A stretch of DNA of 64,000 nucleotides from Terrimonas ferruginea DSM 30193 (GTDB lineage Bacteria; Bacteroidota; Bacteroidia; Chitinophagales; Chitinophagaceae). Where the stretch lies: assembly GCF_000425585.1 (NCBI RefSeq), contig NZ_AUDS01000021.1, positions 62,001-126,000 on the forward strand, in the 5' to 3' direction. Positions 15,992-24,925 of the stretch are shown piece after piece. The stretch's first letter is position 1, and every line of letters begins with the position of its first letter. Both the position numbers and the translations under genes were made by a program. The notes beneath the pieces were generated by a model. That model was not told the origin of the DNA, ran no database searches, and saw only the letters and a program-made list of their open reading frames with translations.

Positions 15992-16789
15992 TCAGTTGGA
16001 AAAAACGAGTTCGCGGAGAAGGATGTAAATTCCCATGGCCAGTACGAACCAGCCGAATGCCTGGCGCAATCTGCGTGCGGGGACATGTTGCGCAATGGCA
16101 TTTCCGGTAAATACGCCAACGATGGCAATACCGGTAATGGTTAATAAAAGGGTCCAGTCGACGTGGTGCCGTGCGGGATCGACAAAAAAACCGATCAGTG
16201 ATTTAACGGCAATGATGAGCAGGGAAGTGCCGATGGCCGTACGCACGGATAATTTTCCCAGCAACACCAATACGGGAATGATCAGGAAGCCGCCTCCTGC
16301 GCCTACCATGCCGGTCAATGTACCCTCGGCCACTCCGGCCAGCATCAACAGGAAATCAGGTGCGGGTAAATCGGTAGGCAAAGCTTCTGCGGGGCGTGTA
16401 TTGCGGATCATCGATATCGACGCGATCACCATCAATATGGCGAAAACGATCAGCAACAATAATGGTTTGGTAACAATGAAATCACCTATCGATGTGATCT
16501 GGTAGGGAACAGCCGGCAATAACCACACGCGGGCGGCAAAAACCGCCGCCAATGAAGGCAGGCCAAAGAAAAATGCAGTGCGGAGATTGACCTGTGCAGC
16601 ACGATACTTCGGATAAACACCGGCCAGACTTGTAGCGCCAACAATAAACAGGGAATAAGCCGTTGCGGTGACCGGCTCCACATTAAAAAGATAAACCAGT
16701 ACGGGAACGGTCAGAATAGAGCCTCCGCCGCCGATAAGTCCCAGCGAAATGCCAATGAAAAGCGCGCCTGCATAGCCAATCCATTCCAT
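15992..16789 (-). CDS. TauE/SafE-family sulfur anion permease, cassette 1
   Basis: 265 residues, about eight membrane helices. It opens FIGISLGLIGGGGSILTVPVLVYLF and repeats the motif at about 155 (TGMVGAGGGFLIIPVLVLLG), the two-fold repeat of the TauE/SafE family. These proteins export sulfite or organosulfonates or move thiosulfate. It lies 55 bases after the thioredoxin gene and 70 bases before the MBL-rhodanese gene. The paralogue at 29243-30034 shares the GISLGLIGGGGSILTVPVLV block. Confidence 0.9.
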   Translation of the reverse strand: MEWIGYAGALFIGISLGLIGGGGSILTVPVLVYLFNVEPVTATAYSLFIVGATSLAGVYPKYRAAQVNLRTAFFFGLPSLAAVFAARVWLLPAVPYQITSIGDFIVTKPLLLLIVFAILMVIASISMIRNTRPAEALPTDLPAPDFLLMLAGVAEGTLTGMVGAGGGFLIIPVLVLLGKLSVRTAIGTSLLIIAVKSLIGFFVDPARHHVDWTLLLTITGIAIVGVFTGNAIAQHVPARRLRQAFGWFVLAMGIYILLRELVFSN

Positions 16790-16844
16790 ATCCCGCGCAA
16801 TGTAGTTTATTACCGGGAAAAAATTAACGAGTGTTCGGTTTGAA

Positions 16845-17216
16845 TCAGCTTTTCGTTTCCTGTGTCAGCAGTTTTTCTTCTATTACCTGCTTGAAAATAT
16901 GTTTGGGAAATGCGCCGGGTTGCATCATCGGATCGGCCCCTACGGGAATGAATAAAAATGTGGGAATACTGCGGATACCGAATACTGCTGACAGTTCCTG
17001 TTCTGCCTCCGTATCAACTTTGTAAATAACCAGGCGGCCTTCGTATTCTTTCGCCAGTTCTTCGAGTACCGGTGCTATCTGTTTGCAGGGGCCGCACCAA
17101 TCGGCATAAAAATCGACGATGGCGGGCAGCGGCCCGTCGTATTGCCAATCTTTATCGGTCGTGTAATCGAATATCTTTTCTTTGAATGCCGCTGTATCCA
17201 GTTTAATCGTATTCAT
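16845..17216 (-). CDS. Thioredoxin
   Basis: The start MNTIKLDTAAF gives a 123-residue thioredoxin; a longer in-frame start adds 12 residues with no homology. The active site is W40-C-G-P-C44 in VDFYADWCGPCKQ, and the cis-proline segment SIPTFLF follows. There is no signal peptide, so it acts in the cytoplasm. As first gene of the MBL-rhodanese/TauE set it probably reduces persulfides or regenerates the rhodanese partner. Confidence 0.92.
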   Translation of the reverse strand: MNTIKLDTAAFKEKIFDYTTDKDWQYDGPLPAIVDFYADWCGPCKQIAPVLEELAKEYEGRLVIYKVDTEAEQELSAVFGIRSIPTFLFIPVGADPMMQPGAFPKHIFKQVIEEKLLTQETKS

Positions 17217-17391
17217 AAGGAAATGATTGATGAATAAAAAATGTTCAGGCAATGCAGGGCTACCACAAATTCAGTATTGTCATCGCTCATTTACCACCTT
17301 AATTTTATCCGGAACGATACGGTAGTCTTCTTTTCATTTTCTTTGCTCACACTGCCGCTAAAAATTACGGGTGGCATTTTTATGCCGCCCA

Positions 17392-19308
17392 TTATTCTTT
17401 GACACTGATGGTAAAAGGCGATGCGGGTAATCCCTGATCATTAACCAGGTTGGCACCTGCCGGATTGTCGGCCCACGCATAACGTACCGTAACCGGAAGT
17501 GAAATAGCCGGATGCCACACTTCCAATTGCTTTCCCCTGATGCTTGTTTCGGCCACGACAAAACGGCCATCTGCGCCTGCTACGGTAACATAACCAACAA
17601 TCTTGCCATCCGTGGTGCGTAGTCCTTTTCCGGCACGGTCAAAATTCACCCATAAATGATTTCCTTTCCGGGTAACGGATAGCGGCAATGGTCCGCTGCT
17701 GAGCAGTTTCTTTTCTCCATAGGCTACCCTGCGTGCTTCGAGTGCCAGCCGCTCTCCCACTTCGCGTTTGCGTAGCGGGTGAATATCATTCCATTCACCC
17801 AGATCGATGGCCACGGCCATGCCGGTATTCGGTATTTCAAGTGTTTCCAACTGTGACTGTCTTGTTGCGGCCCAATTGCTTTCAGAGGGCGCGGGTTTTG
17901 CCTCCATGTAATTCGCAAGTTGCACAAACAGGAACGGCATGGCGGGTTCGTTTCTGCGCCGGCGCCATTCAGCGATCAGGGTCTTCATCAATTCGCGGTA
18001 CTCCGCGGGTTTGCCCGTATTGGCTTCACCCTGGTACCAGATCACTCCTTTTGCGGCGTATCGCTCGAGTGGTGCGATCATGCCATTATACAGTCCACCC
18101 GGCTTCCAGCGGACAAAAACCTGCGGCGCTATGGGTTGCATCTCTGCGCCTCTGCGGTATTGCCAATAACCACGCAACTGCAGACTATCGCCATCGAGTA
18201 CCAATGCATACGGTTTATCGGGAATCCAGCCACCTTTGGCACCTGAATTAATGATGCGTACCGTAATGGTATTCCATCCTTCCTTCAATAAACCCTGCGG
18301 CAGTTCATAGCGGCGAGGCGGATACTGGTAACCGGTGGTGCCAGCGAAACGGCCATTGACAAAAACAGAATCCGCATCGACGATGCGTCCCAAGATCAAA
18401 CGGGCCGGTTTGTTCGCCTGAGCGGCGGATAAATAAAGTTGTTTCCTGAACCAGGTAGATCCGTTTCCCTTCCAGGGAAAATACCCCGGTACCTCTATGG
18501 AATCGGCCCAGGGCGTTGTGCTCCATTCATTTTGCCACTGCCCTTTTATACCGGGGTCAGCAGCATACAACAAAGCGCTCCATTCACGTTGGTTAGCAGT
18601 ATTGGCTGTTTCAACGGCATCGATGAGGCTATCGTTTTTGAAACGTTGTAATTCTTCGTACGGCTTGGGAAAAGCTTTGAGTTCGGTTTCGCTGATCCAT
18701 GCCTCTGCCGGAGAGCCGCCGAGTGCGGTATTGATCAATCCTATGGGAACACGATAACGTTTATACAAATCGGCGGCAAAGAAAAAACCAACGGCGGTGA
18801 ATGCATTCAATGAGGGACCCTGTGCTTTTTGCCAACTGCCACCGGCCAGATCCTCTTCCGGTTTTTTAAAATTATAGCGGTCGGGCACTTCGAACTGTCT
18901 GATAGCGGGATTCGCCAACTGCGCAGGCAAGGAACCATAAAAATCCTGCACACGATACAGCGGCAACTCCATGTTGGACTGGCCGGCGCAAATCCATACA
19001 TCGCCGAACAAAACGTCTTTCACCACTATGTTATTGGTACCGGAAAAAGACAACTCAAAAGGTCCACCGGCGGGTTGGGCAGGAAGGGTTAACATCCATT
19101 TACCATCCTTACCGGTGATGGCGGTATAAGTAGTCTTTTTGAAAACGAGTGATACCTTTTCGCCGGGGGAAGCATAGCCCCAAAGCCGGGCTGGTTTATC
19201 TCGCTGGAGGATCATGCCGTCGCTGATCAGGCAGGGTAGCCGGATCTGGGCGGAAGTCTGCAGGAAGGCTGTCAGCAGGGTAAGAAAAAGGGCAAGCCGG
19301 TTAAACAT
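17392..19308 (-). CDS. Sialate O-acetylesterase
   Basis: A signal peptide (MFNRLALFLTLLTAFLQTSAQ) precedes a 617-residue mature enzyme. The SGNH/SASA esterase domain has the nucleophile S111 in AGQSNMEL, INTALGGSPAEAWIS (oxyanion glycine), GVIWYQGEANTG (Asn) and the DIHP pair near residue 530. An inserted galactose-binding-like module lies at about 260-390 (WFRKQLYLSAAQANKPARL). It removes 9-O-acetyl groups from sialic acids or acetyl groups from plant glycans. No sialidase is nearby. Confidence 0.9.
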   Translation of the reverse strand: MFNRLALFLTLLTAFLQTSAQIRLPCLISDGMILQRDKPARLWGYASPGEKVSLVFKKTTYTAITGKDGKWMLTLPAQPAGGPFELSFSGTNNIVVKDVLFGDVWICAGQSNMELPLYRVQDFYGSLPAQLANPAIRQFEVPDRYNFKKPEEDLAGGSWQKAQGPSLNAFTAVGFFFAADLYKRYRVPIGLINTALGGSPAEAWISETELKAFPKPYEELQRFKNDSLIDAVETANTANQREWSALLYAADPGIKGQWQNEWSTTPWADSIEVPGYFPWKGNGSTWFRKQLYLSAAQANKPARLILGRIVDADSVFVNGRFAGTTGYQYPPRRYELPQGLLKEGWNTITVRIINSGAKGGWIPDKPYALVLDGDSLQLRGYWQYRRGAEMQPIAPQVFVRWKPGGLYNGMIAPLERYAAKGVIWYQGEANTGKPAEYRELMKTLIAEWRRRRNEPAMPFLFVQLANYMEAKPAPSESNWAATRQSQLETLEIPNTGMAVAIDLGEWNDIHPLRKREVGERLALEARRVAYGEKKLLSSGPLPLSVTRKGNHLWVNFDRAGKGLRTTDGKIVGYVTVAGADGRFVVAETSIRGKQLEVWHPAISLPVTVRYAWADNPAGANLVNDQGLPASPFTISVKE

Positions 19309-19344
19309 AACTGATTCAGGTTTAATTATGCAATCGGTTTAAAT

Positions 19345-20250
19345 CTACGGCTTTTTTCTGGTTTGAAAAGAGTGGGACTTCAAGAAACAGGCAGCCAGTT
19401 CCTGCCAGGAGCCGGCCTCGAAGCCGGGATGGATCCTTTTGGCAATAAGGTCGTAAACGGCCGCAGCAGAATATCCGTGCGTGCGTAAATACTGTATAGA
19501 AATGGAACCTGCGGATTTTGACAACTTCTCTCCTTCGCTGTTGAGCAAAAGCGGATGATGAAAAAAGGAAACATGCTGCAACGGATGATCGGGCATCAGG
19601 GACGATAAAAAAGACTGCGCCAGCGTGGAATCGAGCAGGTCTTGTCCGCGAACGATGAGATCGGTTTGGTAGAAAGTATCGTCGGCGAGGCTGCTGAGTT
19701 GATAAGCGGCTTTGCCGTCGCGGCGGCGGACAATGAAATCGGTCATGGCTACCGGTAAGGTGGCGGTGGTCAATGAGCCATCGATATTGTGGAAACTGAC
19801 AACGGGTTGATCACCCGTAACAATACGCCAGGCTACATTGGGCGCATCGGGATCGAGATTTTTATGGCGGCAGGTACCGGGATAGGCTTCATAACCGGCC
19901 AGTTGCTTGCGTGAGCAATTGCAGGCGAAGAGCAGGTGTCGATCGCGGAGAGATTGCAGGCGTTGGTGGTAAAGCGGTTCGCGAAGCAACTGCGAAAAAT
20001 GGTTCTGAAAATCGCCGGCATCGCGCGGGCCTTCGTCGTAAGGAATACTGAGGAATGCCAGCGTATCGAAAACATCCTGCAGGTAACTTGTTTGAACGCG
20101 TTCGTGATCGAGATCATCGATACGGAGAAAAATGGAGGCGTTGGTATGTCGCGCCAATGCGGCGGTGAGGGCGAAAGAAAAAATGTTGCCCAGGTGCAGG
20201 AAGCCGCTGGGTGTGGGCGCGATGCGGGTGCGGGCGAAGTTGTTTTGTAT
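19345..20250 (-). CDS. gluQ: GluQ, glutamyl-queuosine tRNA(Asp) synthetase; no normal start codon
   Basis: The reading frame shows R-I-A-P-T-P-S-G-F-L-H-L-G-N (the HIGH-type motif), then LRIDDLDHERV, the zinc site FACNCSRKQLAGYEAYPGTC and GEKLSKSAGS (KMSKS type). There is no anticodon-binding domain, as expected for GluQ-RS, which attaches glutamate to queuosine in tRNA-Asp. The frame is open from a stop near 20343, but holds no ATG, GTG or TTG before the catalytic motif. A start at the ATA of 20248-20250 would give 301 residues, the usual length. The TTG at 20157 lies inside the catalytic domain and cannot be the start. The gene is divergent from a tRNA-Asp gene. Confidence 0.85.
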   Translation of the reverse strand: MQNNFARTRIAPTPSGFLHLGNIFSFALTAALARHTNASIFLRIDDLDHERVQTSYLQDVFDTLAFLSIPYDEGPRDAGDFQNHFSQLLREPLYHQRLQSLRDRHLLFACNCSRKQLAGYEAYPGTCRHKNLDPDAPNVAWRIVTGDQPVVSFHNIDGSLTTATLPVAMTDFIVRRRDGKAAYQLSSLADDTFYQTDLIVRGQDLLDSTLAQSFLSSLMPDHPLQHVSFFHHPLLLNSEGEKLSKSAGSISIQYLRTHGYSAAAVYDLIAKRIHPGFEAGSWQELAACFLKSHSFQTRKKP

Positions 20251-20319
20251 GGTGGATGGAAATGCCAGGATGCAAAAATCGGGAAGGAAGAAATGGGAAA
20301 ATAAAAAACGCAGATTTTT

Positions 20320-20349
20320 TTTGTGGGGAAAGCTTTGTCCCTATATTTG
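20320..20349 (+). promoter_or_regulatory. Promoter of tRNA-Asp copy 2
   Basis: TTTG at 20320-20323 and TATATTTG at 20342-20349, 18 bases apart. The -7 box ends exactly 40 bases before the tRNA, as in copy 1. Confidence 0.75.
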
Positions 20350-20388
20350 CCGCCTGAAAACGCAAACAATCATTGAGTTGTACGTTTT

Positions 20389-20462
20389 GGATCGGTAGTT
20401 CAGTTGGTTAGAATGCCGCCCTGTCACGGCGGAGGTCGCGGGTTCGAGTCCCGTCCGGTCCG
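20389..20462 (+). tRNA. tRNA-Asp (anticodon GTC), copy 2
   Basis: Identical over all 74 bases to the copy at 297-370, including the GTC anticodon, and again without encoded CCA. It lies divergent to gluQ, whose product acts on this tRNA. Its trailer matches the remnant at 733-816, not the trailer of copy 1. Confidence 0.97.
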
Positions 20463-20466
20463 CAGG

Positions 20467-20495
20467 AAGCTTCGAAGAAATTCGGGGCTTTTTTG
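20467..20495 (+). terminator. Terminator of tRNA-Asp copy 2
   Basis: AAGCTTCGAA, loop GAAA, TTCGGGGCTT then T run. Nearly identical to the one at 785-813. Confidence 0.85.
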
Positions 20496-20496
20496 T

Positions 20497-20820
20497 TTTT
20501 GGCACAACAACAATGGCGAACCCATTCCATTTCTGACGGCCCACTTCAACAAACCGAAGATCTGTAACTTTAAAATCGAAGCAGGATTATATCCTTTTTT
20601 AAACCGCTGGGGTTGCGCCTGCTTTTGAGCAGGTGGAAAGTACTACACACGAAAGCAAGAATATATATATCAACCATGCCAGACATGCCATTTGATTTTA
20701 TTAAAATACATTTCTCTGACAGATGATAACAAGAACGAAATACTGGATTCAAGCAAGTCCTCTCCGTCATCACGCAATTACCAGGCGGTTCTTTATTGTA
20801 CTAAAAGTTCCGCAAGGAAA
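20497..20820. other. Gap without supported gene
   Basis: About 320 bases, AT-rich toward 20640-20720. The short reading frames on both strands show no family features. Nothing else recognised. Confidence 0.6.
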
Positions 20821-21513
20821 TCATAAACGCTCCACAACATTCCGATACCCTCTTCCAATAGGAATAGATACCCCCTGCACTTCAACCGATTCCGCTGTGT
20901 AGGATTCCAGTTTATTAACTGAAATGATAAATGAACGATGAATCCGTTTGAAAATAGCCCCTGGCAAAAGATCCTCTATTTCATGCGTACTCATCCTTGA
21001 TATAAGTTCCTTTTTTTCAGTAACTACTTTTATATACTCGCGCTGACTTTCAACATACAAAATCTCAGAGAACAAAACCCTGACTTTTTTCTTTTGCACA
21101 GTGAGAAATAAGTAATCCCTGGCGTTACTCTTTTCAGGGGCAAGCCGGCTATTGTCATAAGCCAATTTAACCTTGTTGATGGCCATTAAGAAGCGCTCAA
21201 ATTCTATAGGCTTCAGGAGATAGTCCGTTACATTCAGGTCAAATGCTTCTACGGCATACTGGTGATAAGCAGTCGTAATAATAACGGCTGGTTTGGGGGA
21301 GAGGGTATTCAGAAAAGCCATCCCTTTTAGTTTAGGCAGGTGAATATCCAAAAAAATCAATTGTACGTCATTGGTGCGCAACCAGTCCGTCGCCAGTATG
21401 GCATCTTTAAAACGGCCTTCCAATTGCAAAAAAGGCACTTGCGCAACATAATCCGCCAGTACTTTAACGGCCAGCGGTTCATCTTCTATTATTATGCATT
21501 TTATTTCAGGCAT
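20821..21513 (-). CDS. LytTR-family response regulator
   Basis: 230 residues. A receiver domain (CIIIEDEPLAVKVL; phosphoacceptor Asp in LIFLDIHLPKLKG; conserved Thr in IITTAY; Lys in YLLKPIEFERF) is joined to a LytTR DNA-binding domain (LFLTVQKKKVRVLFSEILYVESQREYIKVVT ... FKRIHRSFIISVNKLES). It overlaps the histidine kinase gene by eight bases, so the pair is translationally coupled. Confidence 0.93.
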   Translation of the reverse strand: MPEIKCIIIEDEPLAVKVLADYVAQVPFLQLEGRFKDAILATDWLRTNDVQLIFLDIHLPKLKGMAFLNTLSPKPAVIITTAYHQYAVEAFDLNVTDYLLKPIEFERFLMAINKVKLAYDNSRLAPEKSNARDYLFLTVQKKKVRVLFSEILYVESQREYIKVVTEKKELISRMSTHEIEDLLPGAIFKRIHRSFIISVNKLESYTAESVEVQGVSIPIGRGYRNVVERL

Positions 21514-22549
21514 TGCTTGTCAGGTTGATTCTTAGTGTTGATATAAATACCGCGTTCTCCCGCCCCACGGACAAATCATAATCTTTATAAAGCAGTGCTA
21601 ACTGCCTGCGTAAATTAGAAAGTCCGATATTTTCCTTCATTGGCTGTGCGATTGCCGTTTCTTCTATTGAGTTTTTTACGGTAAACATTAATTGCCCTTG
21701 TTTTACAGTAAGATAAACTGCTACGAATGGCTTATTTCTCGTTTCTGAAACCCCGTGCTTAAAGGCATTTTCCACCAATGGAATGAGCAGCAAAGGCGGC
21801 AAAACTTGTTTTAAATTCTCCACATCGGCCTCGACCATAATAAGCAGCGACTCGTCGTAACGGAGCTTTTCCAGCGCTATATAATCATCAATTATCCGCA
21901 ATTCTTCCTCTATGGATATCAAACCTCCGCCGGTTTCATACAGCATAAAACGAAGAATTTTAGATAGCCGCAAAATCGATTCAGGAGCCAGGTCGTTTTT
22001 ATCTCTTGCTAATGAATAAATATTATTAAGTGTATTAAAAAGAAAATGAGGATTGGTCTGGGCTTTCAGATAGTTTAGTTCAGCTTCTTTTTTTTCAATT
22101 CTCAATTGATTGTTTTTTTCTCTAAGCCGAATGTTGTTGTATATATTCCGCACTATTGCAAAAAAAACAACGCAGGCAACGCTGAATTGGGAATGGACCG
22201 CCACCCCCTTCAAAAAAGACAGCCCGGGTGTATAATCCGCGTAAATGCCTGATTGTATCCATAACCAGCGCCAACCATACAATCCGAAGGAATAAAAAAA
22301 GATAACGGCAAACAGGAAGAAAAACGCCCGTTGATTATTTTTACACGGCCACTTGAATAACCGTAGAATTTTCTCAAACAGCATGCAGTTAAGTACGGTA
22401 AGATAGCTCACCAATATTATACTGTTGATCGCTCTGCGAATAAAAGTCTCCCGGTATCCCAAAAATTCACCAACGGAATACAACATCAAAAACCCCAAAC
22501 CCGTAAGTAGGTAAAAATTCAGCCGCCTGCTATCTAAGTTCCTTTTCAT
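21506..22549 (-). CDS. LytS-type sensor histidine kinase
   Basis: 347 residues. Four membrane helices lie in the first 140 residues (FYLLTGLGFLMLYSVG; SIILVSYLTVLNCMLF; FFFLFAVIFFYSFGLYGW; FSVACVVFFAIVRNI). A coiled-coil linker leads to the His_kinase domain with LKAQTNPHFLFNTLNNI (the phosphorylated His) and a C-terminal ATP-binding part (PPLLLIPLVENAFKHG; NIGLSNLRRQLALLY). No extra sensor domain is seen, so the membrane part probably senses the signal. Confidence 0.92.
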   Translation of the reverse strand: MKRNLDSRRLNFYLLTGLGFLMLYSVGEFLGYRETFIRRAINSIILVSYLTVLNCMLFEKILRLFKWPCKNNQRAFFFLFAVIFFYSFGLYGWRWLWIQSGIYADYTPGLSFLKGVAVHSQFSVACVVFFAIVRNIYNNIRLREKNNQLRIEKKEAELNYLKAQTNPHFLFNTLNNIYSLARDKNDLAPESILRLSKILRFMLYETGGGLISIEEELRIIDDYIALEKLRYDESLLIMVEADVENLKQVLPPLLLIPLVENAFKHGVSETRNKPFVAVYLTVKQGQLMFTVKNSIEETAIAQPMKENIGLSNLRRQLALLYKDYDLSVGRENAVFISTLRINLTSNA

Positions 22550-22798
22550 TGTCCGATTTACGTTTAAAAATACCCAAAACGGTTCATTTGATTAAAACCG
22601 CCTACGAACGTCACTTTATCGTCAACAGACTGCACAATTATGTAAAGCAACCGCGTTGTAAAACAGCATACCCGCCTTTACTGCCCTGCTTCATTGACGA
22701 AATCCCGCTTTTTATTTATGAAGAATCGCCTTTCATTGACAAAGCAATTTCGGGGGATAATTATTTGTTCAAATTTGTATCGGACCCGTTTTTCTGTC

Positions 22799-23638
22799 AT
22801 GCATTCTTTTACAATCAATACAGGCAACCACCAGGCTATCAGCTGCAGTCTATATGAGGCGCCGGCTGCAGACAAAATCATGATTATTGTGTCTGCCGCC
22901 GGGGTGGTGCAATCCTTTTATAAAAAGATTGCTGAATTCTTTCGGCATAACAACATCTCATCCATTACGTTTGATTATACAGGTATTGGCCAATCCCTGC
23001 ATGTAAATATCGAGGCGGAAAGCTGTTCCCTCACAAGTTGGGGAAGCAGGGATTTGGAAGCGGTGATTAACCATACCATTACAACTTTCCCAAATCATAA
23101 GATCATTCTCCTGGGGCATAGTATCGGCGGCCAATTAATCGGTTTGGCGCCCTCTTCTTACATGGCAGATAAGATCATTCTTGTTGCAGTACAGTCCGGC
23201 TATTGGCGATTCTGGAAAGGATTTGCGAAAATAAAGATGTGGGTAAATTGGCATTTGCTGGTTCCCGCTCTGACAAAGGGATTCGGTTATCTGCCATCTA
23301 AGAAAATCAGCCGGTTAGAAAACCTGCCGGGAAATGTTGCGCAGGAATGGGCTAAGTGGTGCAGGAACCGAAACTATTTATTCTCCTGCTTCGCGCACAA
23401 CAATCTCTATTTTGACAAACTAAAATGTAACATCACTTCTATAAGTATGGATGATGATTTTTTTGCGCCCCCAAAATCAGTGGAGTGGCTTACTGCCCAA
23501 TTTACCAATGCCGGTATCAAAAGACTCCGTTTCTCCCCCGGAAATTTTAATGCCTTGAAAATCGGGCATTTTTCATTGTTTACCGAAAAGTTCAGGAACA
23601 CTATCTGGAATATTCTGTTGAACGAAGCAGAGGATTAA
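22799..23638 (+). CDS. Alpha/beta hydrolase (COG4757-like)
   Basis: The start MHSFTINTGNHQAIS is chosen over an upstream in-frame ATG because the fold begins there. IMIIVSAAGVVQSFYKKIA, SITFDYTGIGQS and the nucleophile elbow LLGHSIGGQ show the fold; a late His (KIGHFSLF) completes the triad. This pattern fits COG4757 predicted hydrolases. It is divergent from the two-component pair and may be its target. Confidence 0.8.
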   Translation: MHSFTINTGNHQAISCSLYEAPAADKIMIIVSAAGVVQSFYKKIAEFFRHNNISSITFDYTGIGQSLHVNIEAESCSLTSWGSRDLEAVINHTITTFPNHKIILLGHSIGGQLIGLAPSSYMADKIILVAVQSGYWRFWKGFAKIKMWVNWHLLVPALTKGFGYLPSKKISRLENLPGNVAQEWAKWCRNRNYLFSCFAHNNLYFDKLKCNITSISMDDDFFAPPKSVEWLTAQFTNAGIKRLRFSPGNFNALKIGHFSLFTEKFRNTIWNILLNEAED

Positions 23639-23728
23639 AAGAAAAGCCGACCGCCTGATTCCTGGAAAACAACCAGCGCCCTAAATAATACAACAACCGA
23701 TTGCCGCTATGGCTTTCAATAAAAAAAG

Positions 23729-24433
23729 ATGAACACAGCTAAAAATACAGCAGGAGCAGCAGGTCTCATTTACCTGGTTGTAGTCATTACGGGCATGTTC
23801 AGCCTGGCTTATATACCTAAACAACTTATTGACTGGAACAACAGCACGGTAACATTCAACAACATTACCACATCGCCTTCGTTATTCCGGATTGGCATTT
23901 ATTGCAGCATCGTGTGTTATGTGGCTTTTACCTTTTTGCTGCTTTTGCTGTATAAACTTTTAAGACCTGTTAATGAGTCACATGCAAGGGCAATGCTGAT
24001 ATTGGCTTTATTAAGTGTGCCCATATCGTTTAACAATTTGCAACATCAGTATGCAGTGCTGACGATTACCGGGAAAGAATCCATCTTGCAAACTATTCCT
24101 GTGGAAGATTTACAGGCAAAACTAATGTTGTCGCTACAGCAGTATAATGACGGGATATTGCTGGCAACAGTGTTTTGGGGACTTTGGCTTTTCCCTTTTG
24201 GATTGCTGGTTTACCGGTCAGGTTTTATGCCGAAATTTTCAGGCATTTTATTAATGCTGGGTTGTCTGGGTTATTTGGTAAATTTTTCGGGCAACACCTT
24301 GTTTGCCAACTACCCGCAAACCGGAATAGGAAAATATATGAGAATACTGCCCGCAGTGGCGGAAATCACCACCTGCGGCTGGCTATTGTTTTTGGGATTA
24401 AAATCAAAGAAAAATGAAAAGCAGAAAATATAA
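23729..24433 (+). CDS. DUF4386 membrane protein
   Basis: 234 residues, six or so membrane helices, starting MNTAKNTAGAAGLIYLVVVITGMFSL and containing the FRIGIYCSIVCYVAFTFLLLLLYKLLRPV segment and FWGLWLFPFGLLVYRSGFMPKFSGILLMLGCLGYL, which define DUF4386. The role is unknown. The next gene overlaps it by 20 bases. Confidence 0.85.
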   Translation: MNTAKNTAGAAGLIYLVVVITGMFSLAYIPKQLIDWNNSTVTFNNITTSPSLFRIGIYCSIVCYVAFTFLLLLLYKLLRPVNESHARAMLILALLSVPISFNNLQHQYAVLTITGKESILQTIPVEDLQAKLMLSLQQYNDGILLATVFWGLWLFPFGLLVYRSGFMPKFSGILLMLGCLGYLVNFSGNTLFANYPQTGIGKYMRILPAVAEITTCGWLLFLGLKSKKNEKQKI

Positions 24434-24833
24434 TTACGAAGACAGTAAGATCAACATCAAATTGAAACTCGCTGCCCTTTGGACGACCGTCATGTTTCTT
24501 TACATTTACGGCGATTATTTTGAATTGTACGTACCGGGAAAAGTTGCGGGCCTCCTGCATGGACAAAATTTATTGAATACCCCCTACACCCTGCTGCTTG
24601 CATCAATTATCCTTACGATTCCATCCCTGATGATTTTTCTTTCCCTCATAATAAAGCCAACATGGAACAGGGTCTCGAACATTGTTGTGGCTGCTTTCTT
24701 TACCTTATTCACATTATTTGTAGGCGCTTCCTCTTTTTCTGAGTGGAGAATATTTTATGTCATGTTATCCTTTTTGGAAAGCACCATTACAGCAACTATT
24801 GTGTGGCTGGCCTTGCGCTGGCCGAAAATTTAA
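24414..24833 (+). CDS. DUF6326-like membrane protein
   Basis: 139 residues with four predicted membrane helices (LAALWTTVMFLYIYGDYFELY; TLLLASIILTIPSLMIFLSLI; IVVAAFFTLFTLFVGA; FYVMLSFLESTITATIVWLAL). The YGDYFELYVPG segment is typical of DUF6326 as I recall it. It overlaps the DUF4386 gene by 20 bases, so the two are co-translated. Confidence 0.7.
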   Translation: MKSRKYNYEDSKINIKLKLAALWTTVMFLYIYGDYFELYVPGKVAGLLHGQNLLNTPYTLLLASIILTIPSLMIFLSLIIKPTWNRVSNIVVAAFFTLFTLFVGASSFSEWRIFYVMLSFLESTITATIVWLALRWPKI

Positions 24834-24925
24834 GTACAGATGATAGTAACAAATGACTAACGACTGTGAAACGTCAATTGATTGGTATGTTACTCCCTTT
24901 TTATATAAAAAATTAAACGCTAAAA

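Noticed and set aside
20155-20157. TTG as start of gluQ
   Set aside because: It lies after the HLGN catalytic motif, so the enzyme would lack its active site.
20404-20628. 74-codon frame across tRNA-Asp copy 2
   Set aside because: It is translation of the tRNA itself and its trailer.
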